Shown: positions 34,040-42,931, numbered from the stretch's first letter. The stretch: DNA of 64,000 nucleotides from UMGS1312 sp964631595 (GCA_964631595.1 CAZVXL010000001.1:1-64000), one strand, 5' to 3'. The notes: generated from the sequence alone by a model not told the origin. Program-made: numbers and translations.

Positions 34040-34205
34040 GATAGAGGCGCATCAGGTAATGAGTAGCTGTCGTATGATAAGATCGCACAGATCGATGATG
34101 ACCGTGAAAGGTGCCGTTGCCGAAGCTTTTTCTCCCGTGCAGAGGATCTGCTGGTTTTGCGGAATAACATCCGTCGAACTGTCGCTGTTAAGGCGGAGTG
34201 CTATC
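34040..34205 (+). ncRNA. Lysine riboswitch (L box)
   Basis: The leader carries the L-box conserved blocks in order: GATAGAGGCGC, GAGTAGC, GTGAAAGGTGCC-GTTGCCGAAG, CTGGTTTTGCGG, AACATCCGTCGAACTGTCG and GGAGTGCTATC, where GATAG (34040-34044) pairs with CTATC (34201-34205) as P1. It precedes dapA-dapB-lysA and is followed by a terminator, so lysine binding should repress the operon by premature termination. Confidence 0.93.
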
Positions 34206-34230
34206 GATTATACATATTGTATATTCGTAT

Positions 34231-34258
34231 GTCGGCTCCCTGCCGGCTTTATTTTTTT
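34231..34258 (+). terminator. Expression-platform terminator of the lysine riboswitch
   Basis: Stem GTCGGC-TCCCT-GCCGGC (34231-34247) followed by TTTATTTTTTT, 26 nt after the aptamer P1 stem. Confidence 0.8.
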
Positions 34259-34301
34259 CTATCGGTAATACATTAAGGAGTGCCTATAGGCGAATACTAA
34301 A

Positions 34302-35189
34302 ATGAAAAAGAGAGTTTTTTCGGGTGCTGCAACAGCATTGATCACACCGTTTGACGAGTCCGGAATCAATTACGAGCAGTTTGCGCGTATTATCAACTGG
34401 CAGATCGAGAGCGGTATCAATGCACTTGTTATTGCAGGTACAACAGGTGAAGCGTCCACGCTTACCGACGACGAGCACAGAGATGCCATCGCATTTGCCG
34501 TAAAGACCGCAGCAGGCAGAGTTCCGATCATCGCGGGAACGGGAAGTAACGATCTTTCCTATGCTCACGATCTTGTGAGATGCGCCTGTCAGGCAGGTGC
34601 GGATGCCGTTCTTGCCGTAACGCCGTATTACAACAAGGCGACCCAAAAGGGGCTTATACAAATGTATACCTCAATTGCCGATGTCAGTACCGTTCCGGTA
34701 ATTCTTTACAACGTACCGTCCCGCACGGGCGTTAATATTGAGCCGTCCACCTACGAAGTGCTTGCCGACCACGAAAACATCGTTGCCATCAAGGAAGCAA
34801 ACGGCAACATATCAAAGATAGTCGAAACAATGGCGAAGGTTCACGGCAAGCTTGATCTTTATTCCGGAAACGACGATCAGATTGTTCCGCTCATGTCGCT
34901 CGGCGGCATCGGCGTTATCTCGGTTCTCTCGAATATTTTGCCCGCGCAGACCGTTGAGCTTTGCAACAAGTTCCTCTCCGGAGATGTTGCAGGTGCCGCT
35001 TTGATGCAGTATCACTTCCATGAGCTTATCGACGCTCTTTTCTGCGAGGTCAATCCGATCCCCGTTAAGGCCGCCATGGCTAAAATGGGCTTCTGTGAGA
35101 ACACTTTGAGACTCCCTCTCACTCCCATGGAGGAGCAGCACGCAGAGCGGCTCTATGATCTCATGAGAGCCGAGGGAATCATTTCCTGA
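34302..35189 (+). CDS. dapA: 4-hydroxy-tetrahydrodipicolinate synthase
   Basis: First committed step of lysine/DAP synthesis, condensing pyruvate and aspartate semialdehyde. 295 residues, a (beta/alpha)8 barrel with GTTGEASTL, YNVPSRTGVN (catalytic Tyr) and the Schiff-base Lys in IVAIKEANGN. The product also feeds peptidoglycan and spore dipicolinate. The nearest AAGGAG (34274-34279) is about 22 nt from the ATG, but the self-complementary GCCTATAGGC between them could fold and shorten the distance. It lies first after the lysine riboswitch. Confidence 0.97.
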   Translation: MKKRVFSGAATALITPFDESGINYEQFARIINWQIESGINALVIAGTTGEASTLTDDEHRDAIAFAVKTAAGRVPIIAGTGSNDLSYAHDLVRCACQAGADAVLAVTPYYNKATQKGLIQMYTSIADVSTVPVILYNVPSRTGVNIEPSTYEVLADHENIVAIKEANGNISKIVETMAKVHGKLDLYSGNDDQIVPLMSLGGIGVISVLSNILPAQTVELCNKFLSGDVAGAALMQYHFHELIDALFCEVNPIPVKAAMAKMGFCENTLRLPLTPMEEQHAERLYDLMRAEGIIS

Positions 35190-35199
35190 GGTAGCGAGA

Positions 35200-35934
35200 A
35201 TGAAGATCATTGTAAACGGTGCCGCCGGCAGAATGGGCACGGAGGTGCTGAAGATAGTCGATAAAGGCAGCAGAGGCGCAGACCTTGCCTATGCCGCAGA
35301 CAGGGAGGGAACAGGCTATATGCCCATTTCCTCATTCGCGGGAGATGCAGACGTTATAATTGATTTTTCCCATCACACCGCCACAGCCGAGGTGTGCGAA
35401 TACGCATCCGAGCGCAATATTCCGCTCGTTCTTTGTACCACCGGTCAAACGGAGGAGGAGCTTGCGCTGATCGATGCCACAGCGAAAAGAATACCGCTTT
35501 TCCGCTCCGGAAATATGTCTCTCGGAATAGCTCTCCTTATTGAGCTTGCCAAAAAGACAGCCGCCACTATGCCCGATGCCGATATTGAGATAGTCGAAAG
35601 CCACCACAACCGCAAGGAAGATGCTCCGAGCGGTACCGCCCTCATGATCGCGGAGGCGATACGTGAGGTGCGCGGCAAGGCTCCCTTCAAATTCGGAAGA
35701 TCGGGACACGGCAAAAGGGAGCACGGTGAAATAGGTATCCACGCGATCAGAGCGGGGAACATAGTGGGAATACATGAGGTAATGGTCTGTACCGACACTC
35801 AGAGCATTACCCTGAGGCATGAGGCGTATGATCGCGCACTCTTTGCCGAGGGTGCGGTAGCAGCCGCCGAATTTCTGTGTACGGTTCAAGATGCCGGTAT
35901 CTATGATATGTATGATATGCTGAGACAGACCTGA
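35200..35934 (+). CDS. dapB: 4-hydroxy-tetrahydrodipicolinate reductase
   Basis: NAD(P)H-dependent second step of the DAP pathway. 244 residues with the Rossmann start IIVNGAAGRMGTEVLK, the substrate motif ESHHNRKEDAPSGTAL containing catalytic His and Lys, and IHAIRAGNIVGIHEV. It starts 10 nt after dapA. Confidence 0.97.
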   Translation: MKIIVNGAAGRMGTEVLKIVDKGSRGADLAYAADREGTGYMPISSFAGDADVIIDFSHHTATAEVCEYASERNIPLVLCTTGQTEEELALIDATAKRIPLFRSGNMSLGIALLIELAKKTAATMPDADIEIVESHHNRKEDAPSGTALMIAEAIREVRGKAPFKFGRSGHGKREHGEIGIHAIRAGNIVGIHEVMVCTDTQSITLRHEAYDRALFAEGAVAAAEFLCTVQDAGIYDMYDMLRQT

Positions 35935-35988
35935 TCTCCGGAGGTTTATATTATGATCACTCTAAAAAAGGAGCACACGATGCTTCAT

Positions 35989-37275
35989 TCAAATCTCGGA
36001 ACAAATGAGCTCGGGCACCTCACCTTTGCCGGAGCAGACACGGTAAAGCTTGCCAAGGAATACGGCACTCCTCTTATTGCGCTTGACGAGGCTCGCATAA
36101 GAGAGAATATGCGTATGTATACCGTCGCCATGAATGATAATTTCGGCAGCACCTCACATCCGCTCCTTGCAAGCAAGGCATTTTGCTGCAAGGAGATCTA
36201 CAGGATCGCCGCCTCCGAGGGAATGTATACCGATATCGTGTCCTCCGGCGAGCTCTACACGGCAAAAGCCGCCGGTTTCCCGATGGAGAGGGCATATTTT
36301 CACGGCAACAACAAGACCGATGCTGATATAGAGCTTGCAATAGACTCCGGTATCGGATACTTTATTGTGGACAACATAGAGGAGCTTTGCGCCGTAAATA
36401 CGTACGCGGAGAAAAAGGGTATCAGGCAAAAAATACTCCTGCGCCTTTCCCCCGGAATTGATCCGCACACCCATGCAAAGATCAGCACGGGCAAGGTCGA
36501 TTCAAAATTCGGCACTGCAATCGAAACGGGACAGGCCGAGGAGCTTATCGCCTACGCCTTGACTCTCGGAAATATCGCTATTGAGGGCTATCACTGCCAT
36601 ATCGGCTCACAGATCTTCGAGATCGAGCCGTTCTGCGATGCCGCCGATATAATGCTCTCATTCACTGCGCATATCCGCGACACCTTGGGCTTTACCGCCT
36701 CTGTACTGAATCTCGGCGGAGGCTTCGGCGTTCGCTACGTAGACTCTCACCCCGAGATAAATATCCCGAGCTGCATTGCGGAAATAGCCGCTCATATCAA
36801 AAAAGCCTGCTCATCTCTCTCTGTTCCCATGCCCTCAGTCCTCATGGAGCCCGGCAGGAGCATAGTGGCCGATGCGGGAATCACGCTCTATTCAGTCGGA
36901 AGCGTTAAAAACATCACCGGCTACAAGAGCTACGTTTCGGTTGACGGCGGCATGACCGACAATCCGAGATATGCCCTGTATCAATCGGAATACACGGCGC
37001 TTATCGCAAATAAGGCGTGTGAGCCTGCCGATTTTCGCTGTACTATCGCCGGTCGCTGCTGTGAAAGCGGAGATCTTTTGCAGGAGGACACCCTTCTTCA
37101 AAAGCCCGAGCGTGGCGATATACTTGCAATCCTCGTAACGGGTGCATACAGCTATTCCATGTCATCAAATTACAACCGTGTTCCGAGACCGGCTGTAGTT
37201 ATGGTAAACGGAAACGATACACGCATTGTGATAAGGCGCGAATCATTTGAGCATATGCTTGCGCTTGATGTATGA
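35989..37275 (+). CDS. lysA: Diaminopimelate decarboxylase
   Basis: PLP enzyme converting meso-DAP to lysine. It has the PLP Lys in LLASKAFCCKE, HCHIGSQI, GGGFGV, EPGRSIVADAG and the Cys-containing GRCCESGDLL site. Two in-frame starts both have Shine-Dalgarno sites: 35953 (GGAGG, 8 nt) and 35989 (AAGGAG, 6 nt). The later start gives 428 residues and matches the usual N-terminus (SNLGTNELGHLTFAG), so it was chosen; the 12-residue extension MITLKKEHT has no family counterpart. It overlaps the next gene by 4 nt. Confidence 0.95.
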   Translation, partial: SNLGTNELGHLTFAGADTVKLAKEYGTPLIALDEARIRENMRMYTVAMNDNFGSTSHPLLASKAFCCKEIYRIAASEGMYTDIVSSGELYTAKAAGFPMERAYFHGNNKTDADIELAIDSGIGYFIVDNIEELCAVNTYAEKKGIRQKILLRLSPGIDPHTHAKISTGKVDSKFGTAIETGQAEELIAYALTLGNIAIEGYHCHIGSQIFEIEPFCDAADIMLSFTAHIRDTLGFTASVLNLGGGFGVRYVDSHPEINIPSCIAEIAAHIKKACSSLSVPMPSVLMEPGRSIVADAGITLYSVGSVKNITGYKSYVSVDGGMTDNPRYALYQSEYTALIANKACEPADFRCTIAGRCCESGDLLQEDTLLQKPERGDILAILVTGAYSYSMSSNYNRVPRPAVVMVNGNDTRIVIRRESFEHMLALDV

Positions 37276-37976
37276 TGACGGAGACCTTCCGAAAGCTCCG
37301 ACTCGGCGTGGAGTCCGAGCTGAGATTTGTCCTCATCTCCGATGTTCATGCGGATCGTCGCGCGGACGAAATACTCCGCCAAACGGAGCAGCTGCGGCCG
37401 GATGCCGTCCTTATCGCCGGTGATCTGTGCCACTCCTACAGAGATATTCCGTTTGCGGATGCATTTCTGCGGCACGCCGCCGAGCTTGCTCCCGTGTTTT
37501 ATTCTTACGGTAATCATGAGCAAAAGATCTCGGTATCGGAATTCGACGGTATCGAAGGTCTCAGTGTCCTAAACAGTTCATACGCAAAATTCCGAGATAT
37601 CACGATAGGCGGTATCCGTTCGGGGTACACGGGTGAGGCTCCTGCGGGAGTCCGCGCGGAGCAGATCCCCGATATCGCCTTTCTTGACAGCTTTGAGCGC
37701 ATCGACGGGATAAAAATACTGCTCTGTCATCATCCGGAATACTATCCTCGGTATATAAAAGGCAGAGATATAGACCTGACCGTCGCAGGTCACGCACACG
37801 GCGGACAGTGGCGATTCTTCGGGAGAGGGATATACGCACCGGGGCAGGGGCTCTTTCCGAAATACACCTCGGGTCTGATCGACGGACGTCTGCTCGTAAG
37901 CCGCGGACTGTCGAATCACTCTCTCATTCCTCGGATATTTAATCCACCGGAGATAGTTGTTCTTGATATATGTTGA
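37272..37976 (+). CDS. Metallophosphoesterase, YkuE-like
   Basis: Calcineurin-like phosphoesterase of 234 residues. The metal-binding motifs are in order: SDVHAD, AGDLCH, YGNHE, LLCHHPEYY and GHAHGGQW. Substrate unknown; relatives act on lipid or nucleotide phosphoesters. There is no signal peptide and no long membrane segment. It overlaps lysA by 4 nt and is the last gene of the riboswitch-controlled operon, though a metabolic link with lysine is not obvious. Confidence 0.88.
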   Translation: MMTETFRKLRLGVESELRFVLISDVHADRRADEILRQTEQLRPDAVLIAGDLCHSYRDIPFADAFLRHAAELAPVFYSYGNHEQKISVSEFDGIEGLSVLNSSYAKFRDITIGGIRSGYTGEAPAGVRAEQIPDIAFLDSFERIDGIKILLCHHPEYYPRYIKGRDIDLTVAGHAHGGQWRFFGRGIYAPGQGLFPKYTSGLIDGRLLVSRGLSNHSLIPRIFNPPEIVVLDIC

Positions 37977-37983
37977 CCGAAAG

Positions 37984-38018
37984 CGGCACGTAAGGCAAAA
38001 GCCTTTACGTGCCGTTTT
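37984..38018. terminator. Terminator between convergent operons
   Basis: Stem CGGCACGTAA-GGC / GCC-t-TTACGTGCCG followed by TTTTG on the plus strand. It ends the dap operon and may also act, less well, on the leftward small membrane gene. Confidence 0.8.
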
Positions 38019-38037
38019 GCGTATTTCAAAGACAATA

Positions 38038-38214
38038 TCATCTATATGGCTTATTGTACCTATACAGCAAATGAATGAAAAGGGAGAGCCCGCAAAGCAT
38101 GATGAAAACTCCGAGCCACCCCTCTGCCGATTCGCCGATGACCGTCAGCGCAAGCGCAAGCACGACCTCGGCTGTAATTGCCGTATACACTATCGCCCTT
38201 ATAAATCTTTCCAT
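38038..38214 (-). CDS. Small membrane protein (58 residues) at the end of the sugar ABC operon
   Basis: Not recognised. Minus-strand frame MERFIRAIVYTAITAEVVL onward, ending YRYNKPYR. Two hydrophobic segments (about 5-26 and 33-51) are separated by a short polar turn (GESAEGW), so a helical hairpin in the membrane is likely, with a basic C-terminus. Its ATG lies 2 nt after the TAG of the permease gene, and the permease 3' end (AAAGGGA) serves as ribosome-binding site, which argues for real, coupled translation. It may be a transporter-associated small subunit; no function is assigned. Confidence 0.65.
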   Translation of the reverse strand: MERFIRAIVYTAITAEVVLALALTVIGESAEGWLGVFIMLCGLSLFIHLLYRYNKPYR

Positions 38215-38216
38215 AT

Positions 38217-39089
38217 CTATCCCTTTATCCCGCCGACATTTATGCCGCTCAACAGCCTTTTTTGCACCGCAATATACAGAATCAGCACAGGCAGCATAAC
38301 GATCACCAATCCCGCATAGAGCTGTCCGTATTCCGCCGAAGCATTTTGCGCCTTCATAAGATTCATAAGTCCCACCGGCAAGGTCTTTTTGCCGTCCTCT
38401 GTCATGAGCGTGAGCGCTATTATATATTCATTCCAGAATGAAAGAAAATTAAACAAGATGACCGTTATGATGCTCGGTCTGACCATTGGGGCAATTATCT
38501 GCACCATTGCCCTGAAATGACCGCAGCCGTCCACGTATGCAGCCTCCTCGTATTCACGCGGGACTGTCTTCATATAGCTCGAGAGCAGATATACGGTGAA
38601 GGGGAGTGCCGTTGCGGCGTACACAAGCGCAAGAATAAACCTGTTATTAAGAAAAATCTGCCTCCCGAAAAGCTCATCGGCATCAATAAGCATCAAAAAT
38701 ATCGGAACAACTATATAGCTCACGTTTATAAAAAGTCCGCCCGTAATATATGCGTTAAGGAGCCTCCGCCCCTTAAATTCATACCTTGACAGAACATACG
38801 CGGCAGGCAAAGCCATGAGAAGCAGTAATCCGAGCGCAAGAGCAGTCACTGCCGCGGAATTAAGAAAGTACGCGCCCATATTCGCCTTTTCCCAAGCATC
38901 TGCGAAATTCCTCAGATATAGCCCTTTCGGAATGGCCCACGGCGAAGAATAGAATTCGCTGTTCTGCTTCACCGATGCCGTAAACACCCATGAGACGGGA
39001 ATTATTACGCTGAGTGCAATAAGAAACAGCACGAGGTAAACAAATACCCTCATGAGACGCCCGCCGTCATTTCTCTCCGTTTTAACCAC
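38217..39089 (-). CDS. Sugar ABC transporter permease, MalG/UgpE type
   Basis: Inner-membrane subunit of a carbohydrate importer (CUT1 family). 290 residues with about six membrane segments and the EAA loop EEAAYVDGCGHFRAMVQIIAP, which contacts the ATPase. The frame starts at a GTG (39089); an in-frame ATG lies at 39053, and the start is uncertain because neither has a strong Shine-Dalgarno site. It lies 3 nt downstream of the partner permease. Confidence 0.92.
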   Translation of the reverse strand: MVKTERNDGGRLMRVFVYLVLFLIALSVIIPVSWVFTASVKQNSEFYSSPWAIPKGLYLRNFADAWEKANMGAYFLNSAAVTALALGLLLLMALPAAYVLSRYEFKGRRLLNAYITGGLFINVSYIVVPIFLMLIDADELFGRQIFLNNRFILALVYAATALPFTVYLLSSYMKTVPREYEEAAYVDGCGHFRAMVQIIAPMVRPSIITVILFNFLSFWNEYIIALTLMTEDGKKTLPVGLMNLMKAQNASAEYGQLYAGLVIVMLPVLILYIAVQKRLLSGINVGGIKG

Positions 39090-39092
39090 CCC

Positions 39093-39983
39093 CTATACGG
39101 TGATCACATCGCGCCTTGTTACCCGTGATACCGCAAATGACAAAAGGAACGAGAACAGGAATACGACAACGCCTATCGCCATACCGTACCCGTAGCTTGA
39201 ATTTGTATATGCCTGATCATACATATAGCTGAGGAACACATGGGTAGCCCCATCGGGGCCTCCGCCGGTCATTGCACGCACTATCAGGAAGCTGATGTTT
39301 ATATTGCTGATTATAAAGAAGGTCAGCGTGGTTCTGATATTCTGCCAGATCAGCGGCACCGTCACGTCAAAGAACTGCCGTATTCCGCCCGCACCTTCAA
39401 GAGCTGCCGCCTCATAAAGGCTCTCAGGTATTGAGGACATTCCCGCCATATACATCACCATATAGTACCCGACCGCCTGCCACACCATCGCAATACCGAT
39501 ACTGTATATCGCAAGTCTTCTGTCTCCGAGCCACAGCACGGGCGATGACGTGAACAGGGAAGTGAGAGCTGATAGGAGCCCTCTCGACGGATCGAAGACA
39601 GCGGAAAACACCGCAGATATGACGACTGTTGAGAGAATGTTCGGAATATAGAATATTACGCGGAAAAAGCCTTTTCCCTTTATATCCGAACGCACGAGCA
39701 CAGCCGCAAGGGTGAGTGCCGATACAATGCTCACCGCCGTTACAAGCACGATCAAAAGCAGAGAATTTTGCACAGAGCGCACAAAGCGCTCATCATTGAT
39801 CAAAAGGCGAAAATTTCTCAGCCCGACAAAGGTCTTTGTATCGGAATATCCGCCCCATTTGAAAAGCGACATTCCGAACACGTTTACGGCAGGGTATACG
39901 ATAAATAGGGAAAAAAGCGCAAGGGTGGGTGCAAGACACAGGCACACAAATCCGTTTTTTATAAATCCAGATCTGTTCTTCAT
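39093..39983 (-). CDS. Sugar ABC transporter permease, MalF/UgpA type
   Basis: Second membrane subunit of the same CUT1 importer. 296 residues, six predicted membrane segments, EAA loop ESLYEAAALEGAGGIRQFFDVTVP. It begins 2 nt after the binding-protein gene. No ATPase gene follows, so the complex probably uses a shared MsmX-type ATPase encoded elsewhere, as in other Firmicutes. Confidence 0.93.
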   Translation of the reverse strand: MKNRSGFIKNGFVCLCLAPTLALFSLFIVYPAVNVFGMSLFKWGGYSDTKTFVGLRNFRLLINDERFVRSVQNSLLLIVLVTAVSIVSALTLAAVLVRSDIKGKGFFRVIFYIPNILSTVVISAVFSAVFDPSRGLLSALTSLFTSSPVLWLGDRRLAIYSIGIAMVWQAVGYYMVMYMAGMSSIPESLYEAAALEGAGGIRQFFDVTVPLIWQNIRTTLTFFIISNINISFLIVRAMTGGGPDGATHVFLSYMYDQAYTNSSYGYGMAIGVVVFLFSFLLSFAVSRVTRRDVITV

Positions 39984-39985
39984 CC

Positions 39986-41314
39986 TTACTTTAATGCTTT
40001 TCTCAGCTTATCAGAGGTATCTGACACCTTTTTTCGCCACTCATCTACAGTCTTATCTCCCGTCACCACGCTGTTTACGGTATCGAACATGGCAACGGAG
40101 ATGCTCACGCCCTCCACGGGCTCTGTTGCCGCAAATTGACCGAGCACGGGCTTTGCGCCGTCATCGTATATGCCGTAATAAAGCTTTTTATCCTCCGAGA
40201 GCATCTCGGACGCTCCCTTGACGGGCATTACGGCTCCGACCTTTGCAAATTCCTTAACAGCGGTATCCGAATAAAGGAAAGCGATAAATTCCTTCGCAAG
40301 GTCGATATGATCCGCCTCCTTCGGTATCCAAACCTGTTCAAAATAGTTGTAGGAATACCTGTCTCCGGACTCATCTGCCGGAAGCGGCATGAAGCCCCAT
40401 TCAAAGCCCTCTACGCGGACGGCATCCTTCATCTCGCCCTCTACCCATGTGCCGTTCGGCATGAACAGCACCTTATTGTCAAGGATAAGCTGTTGATTCT
40501 TCAAGTAGTTCTCGTTGTTTGCGTTTGCCACTGTTGTGGGCTCGGTATACGACAACAGCTTTGCCGCCGTATCAAATGCGGACTTTGCCTCATCCGTGTT
40601 CCAAATATCCTTCTCATATCTCATACACTTATTATAAAATTCAATGCCTCCGGCTTGAGCCAGAAGTGCGTACATGAGCGAATCCATATATCCGGCGGTG
40701 GGGTAGGTAAACAGATATATGCCCTCTGCCTTCGCCGTATCACCGAGCTCCCACATTCGATCCCACGTGGCCGGAAGCTCCCACCCTTTTTCCTTAAAGA
40801 GTCCCGCATTGTAGAACAGTCCGCACGGGCTGTAGAATACGGGCGCAAGATAAATTTTTCCGTCCGAATAAGGATTTGTCGCCGCCGTTTCCGTGAAATT
40901 GTCAAGAAGCTTATCCCCGACCTTCGTATCCTCTCCCGGGATCTTCATCTCCTTGAATCCGTCAAGCTCGGCTATCGCCTCCTCCTTTATCATCGTCTCG
41001 GTGAGTCCCGCGGTTCTGCCCGTTGCAACGCAGACAACATCGGGATGATCCTTCGCCTTCATATTAGCGCCTATTATATCCTCAATGTTCTTGTCGATCG
41101 TAAGCTCCACATCTACATTCTTGTTCACCTTCTCAAATGCTTCGCAGACCGCCTTCCATCCCTTTGTGCCGTAAGCAGACTCAAGCGCGGCAACCTTCAG
41201 CACCTTTTTATCCTTATCACCGTTCTGATCTCCGTTTACCTCACCGGTACCGCATCCGACAAAGCAGATACATATGATCCCGCATAAAAGCAATGCAATG
41301 ATTCTTTTTCCCAT
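39986..41314 (-). CDS. Sugar ABC transporter substrate-binding lipoprotein (CUT1 family)
   Basis: Extracytoplasmic receptor, 442 residues. The signal peptide ends in a lipobox, ICFVGCGTG, so Cys at about 22 is lipidated. The mature part shows a family 1 solute-binding pattern (KVAALESAYGTKGWKAVCEAFEKVN, PDVVCVATGRTAGL, MPNGTWVEGEM, YNYFEQVWIPKEADH). It may resemble receptors for N-acetylglucosamine or chito-oligosaccharides, but the sugar cannot be named with confidence. It begins 12 nt after ldh and heads the transporter genes. Confidence 0.9.
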   Translation of the reverse strand: MGKRIIALLLCGIICICFVGCGTGEVNGDQNGDKDKKVLKVAALESAYGTKGWKAVCEAFEKVNKNVDVELTIDKNIEDIIGANMKAKDHPDVVCVATGRTAGLTETMIKEEAIAELDGFKEMKIPGEDTKVGDKLLDNFTETAATNPYSDGKIYLAPVFYSPCGLFYNAGLFKEKGWELPATWDRMWELGDTAKAEGIYLFTYPTAGYMDSLMYALLAQAGGIEFYNKCMRYEKDIWNTDEAKSAFDTAAKLLSYTEPTTVANANNENYLKNQQLILDNKVLFMPNGTWVEGEMKDAVRVEGFEWGFMPLPADESGDRYSYNYFEQVWIPKEADHIDLAKEFIAFLYSDTAVKEFAKVGAVMPVKGASEMLSEDKKLYYGIYDDGAKPVLGQFAATEPVEGVSISVAMFDTVNSVVTGDKTVDEWRKKVSDTSDKLRKALK

Positions 41315-41326
41315 GTTTTACCTCTC

Positions 41327-42283
41327 TTATACTCGGTATTTTGAAAATCCGATGGAGTCTATCACAGCTGTGAGAGCTCTTGCTGACCGTACCAAGCGCT
41401 CGCTTTCTTCACCGCTCAGCGGAATATCGAGAACATGGCTTATACCGCATTCTCCGACGACCGCTGGCACACTTATGCACAGATCCTCCAGCCCGTAGTG
41501 TCCGTTGACAAGCGTTGACACAGGCAATATGCTGTTCTGATTCTTGACAATAGAGGTCACTATTCTGAGTGTGGCCTGCGCTATCGCATAGTAAGTGGCG
41601 CCCTTTCCCTTAATGATCTCGTATGCACTGTTTTTCACATGATCGTATATGCCGTAAAGATCCTCATAAGAGCCGCAGGACTTGCAGATCGGAAAATAAT
41701 CCGACAGATCGAGCCCCGAGACATTGGCACTGCTCCAGACCGCAAGCTCGGAATCCCCATGCTCCCCGATAATAAAGGTGTGCACGTTACGGCTGTCCAC
41801 ACCAAGTTTCTCACCGACAAGAAATTTAAGCCTCGCCGTGTCAAGCACCGTTCCCGAGCCTATCACTCGCGTGGGTGGGAAGCCCGAAACTCTCAGCGCG
41901 ACGTATGTCAAAATATCGACCGGATTTGAGACCATGAGAAGAATACAATCTCTGTTGACCTCGGCAACGCTTTCGACTATCGACTTTGTTATCTCCGTAT
42001 TCCTGTGTACAAGGTCGATCCGCGTTTCTCCCTTCCTCTGATTGGCACCCGCCGCCACGATCACTATCGCGGCATCGCTCAGATCACTGTAGTCTCCGGC
42101 ATAGATCTGCATCGGTGACAAAAAGGGAAGACAGTGATTCAGATCCATCTCCTCGCCCCTTGCCTTGTCTCTGCATATATCTATCAGTACCACCTCGGAC
42201 ATAAGCCCACTGCACATGAGCGTATATGCGATAGTTGCCCCGACATATCCGCAGCCGATTATGCCTATCTTTTGTTTGTTCAT
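41327..42283 (-). CDS. ldh: L-lactate dehydrogenase
   Basis: NAD-dependent reduction of pyruvate to lactate, the final step of a mixed fermentation. 318 residues with the Rossmann motif GIIGCGYVGATIAYTL, the substrate loop GANQRKGETR (conserved Gln and Arg mark LDH rather than malate dehydrogenase), VSNPVDILTYVALRVSG and catalytic His in IGEHGDSELAVWS. It lies 12 nt upstream of the sugar-binding protein gene, so sugar uptake and lactate formation may be co-transcribed. AAGGAAAATCAG precedes ATG. Confidence 0.94.
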   Translation of the reverse strand: MNKQKIGIIGCGYVGATIAYTLMCSGLMSEVVLIDICRDKARGEEMDLNHCLPFLSPMQIYAGDYSDLSDAAIVIVAAGANQRKGETRIDLVHRNTEITKSIVESVAEVNRDCILLMVSNPVDILTYVALRVSGFPPTRVIGSGTVLDTARLKFLVGEKLGVDSRNVHTFIIGEHGDSELAVWSSANVSGLDLSDYFPICKSCGSYEDLYGIYDHVKNSAYEIIKGKGATYYAIAQATLRIVTSIVKNQNSILPVSTLVNGHYGLEDLCISVPAVVGECGISHVLDIPLSGEESERLVRSARALTAVIDSIGFSKYRV

Positions 42284-42358
42284 CTGATTTTCCTTTCTGA
42301 CAGGTTTTCTATAGTATTGGAAAAATCAGTATGATTTATTCACCGATAGGGCAGCAAA

Positions 42359-42393
42359 AAGCCCGATCGACTTAAAATCTGTCGATCGGGCTT
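42359..42393 (-). terminator. Terminator of the ylxM-ffh-rpsP-khpA operon
   Basis: A 13-bp perfect stem (AAGCCCGATCGAC and its complement) with a 9-nt loop, followed on the minus strand by TTTTTG; 4 nt past khpA. Confidence 0.88.
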
Positions 42394-42396
42394 CTA

Positions 42397-42633
42397 TTAT
42401 TTGATTTCCACGGAAATCTTCTTTTCCGTGATCCTTGCGGCGGCCTTGGCAACCGTGCGGATAGCTCTGGCGATATTGCCGTGCTTTCCTATCACCATTC
42501 CCATGTCACCCTCAGAGACTCTCAAAGTATACACCGTCTCGTCTCCGGATTCATTAACATCTACGCTGACTTCATCCGGATGCTCTACGATTGCTCGTAC
42601 CATATCTTCAAGAAGTCGGTTTATCTCAACCAT
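42397..42633 (-). CDS. khpA: KH-domain RNA-binding protein KhpA (YlqC)
   Basis: Small RNA chaperone (78 residues) that pairs with KhpB in Gram-positive bacteria and affects cell division and wall genes. The single type II KH domain carries the GxxG loop in MGMVIGKHGNIARAIRTVAKAAA. Its position right after rpsP is the classic Firmicute order. GGAGGGCGCTC precedes ATG. Confidence 0.95.
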   Translation of the reverse strand: MVEINRLLEDMVRAIVEHPDEVSVDVNESGDETVYTLRVSEGDMGMVIGKHGNIARAIRTVAKAAARITEKKISVEIK

Positions 42634-42647
42634 GAGCGCCCTCCGAA

Positions 42648-42887
42648 TTACTTGGAAGCGTTAGTGATAAGCTTCTTTACGGTATCTGTGGGCTGTGCGC
42701 CGTTCTTGATCCACTTGTCGATTTTCTCCATGTCAAGCTTGATCTCGGAAGGCTCGGTCATGGGATTGTAGGTGCCGACCTCCTCAATGAAGCGACCGTC
42801 ACGGGGAGAACGAGAATCTGCTACGACTACGCGGTAAAAAGGAGCCTTCTTTGCACCCATTCTTCTGAGTCTGATTTTTACTGCCAT
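42648..42887 (-). CDS. rpsP: 30S ribosomal protein S16
   Basis: 79-residue small-subunit protein with the bS16 start AVKIRLRRMGAKKAPFYRVV and DSRSPRDGRFIEEVGTYNP. The open frame begins at 42902, but GGAGGAAACACAA precedes the ATG at 42887, which matches the universal MAVKI start. It lies between ffh and khpA. Confidence 0.97.
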   Translation of the reverse strand: MAVKIRLRRMGAKKAPFYRVVVADSRSPRDGRFIEEVGTYNPMTEPSEIKLDMEKIDKWIKNGAQPTDTVKKLITNASK

Positions 42888-42931
42888 TTGTGTTTCCTCC
42901 AAAATTTATGTTTGTTTTTTATAAAAATCCG

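Noticed and set aside
33862..34170. In-frame N-terminal extension of the lipid kinase by about 100 codons.
   Set aside because: No ribosome-binding site, no family match, and it would overlap the lysine operon promoter and riboswitch.
40136..41287. 383-codon plus-strand frame opposite the sugar-binding lipoprotein.
   Set aside because: Shadow of the lipoprotein gene, whose signal peptide and lipobox are clear.
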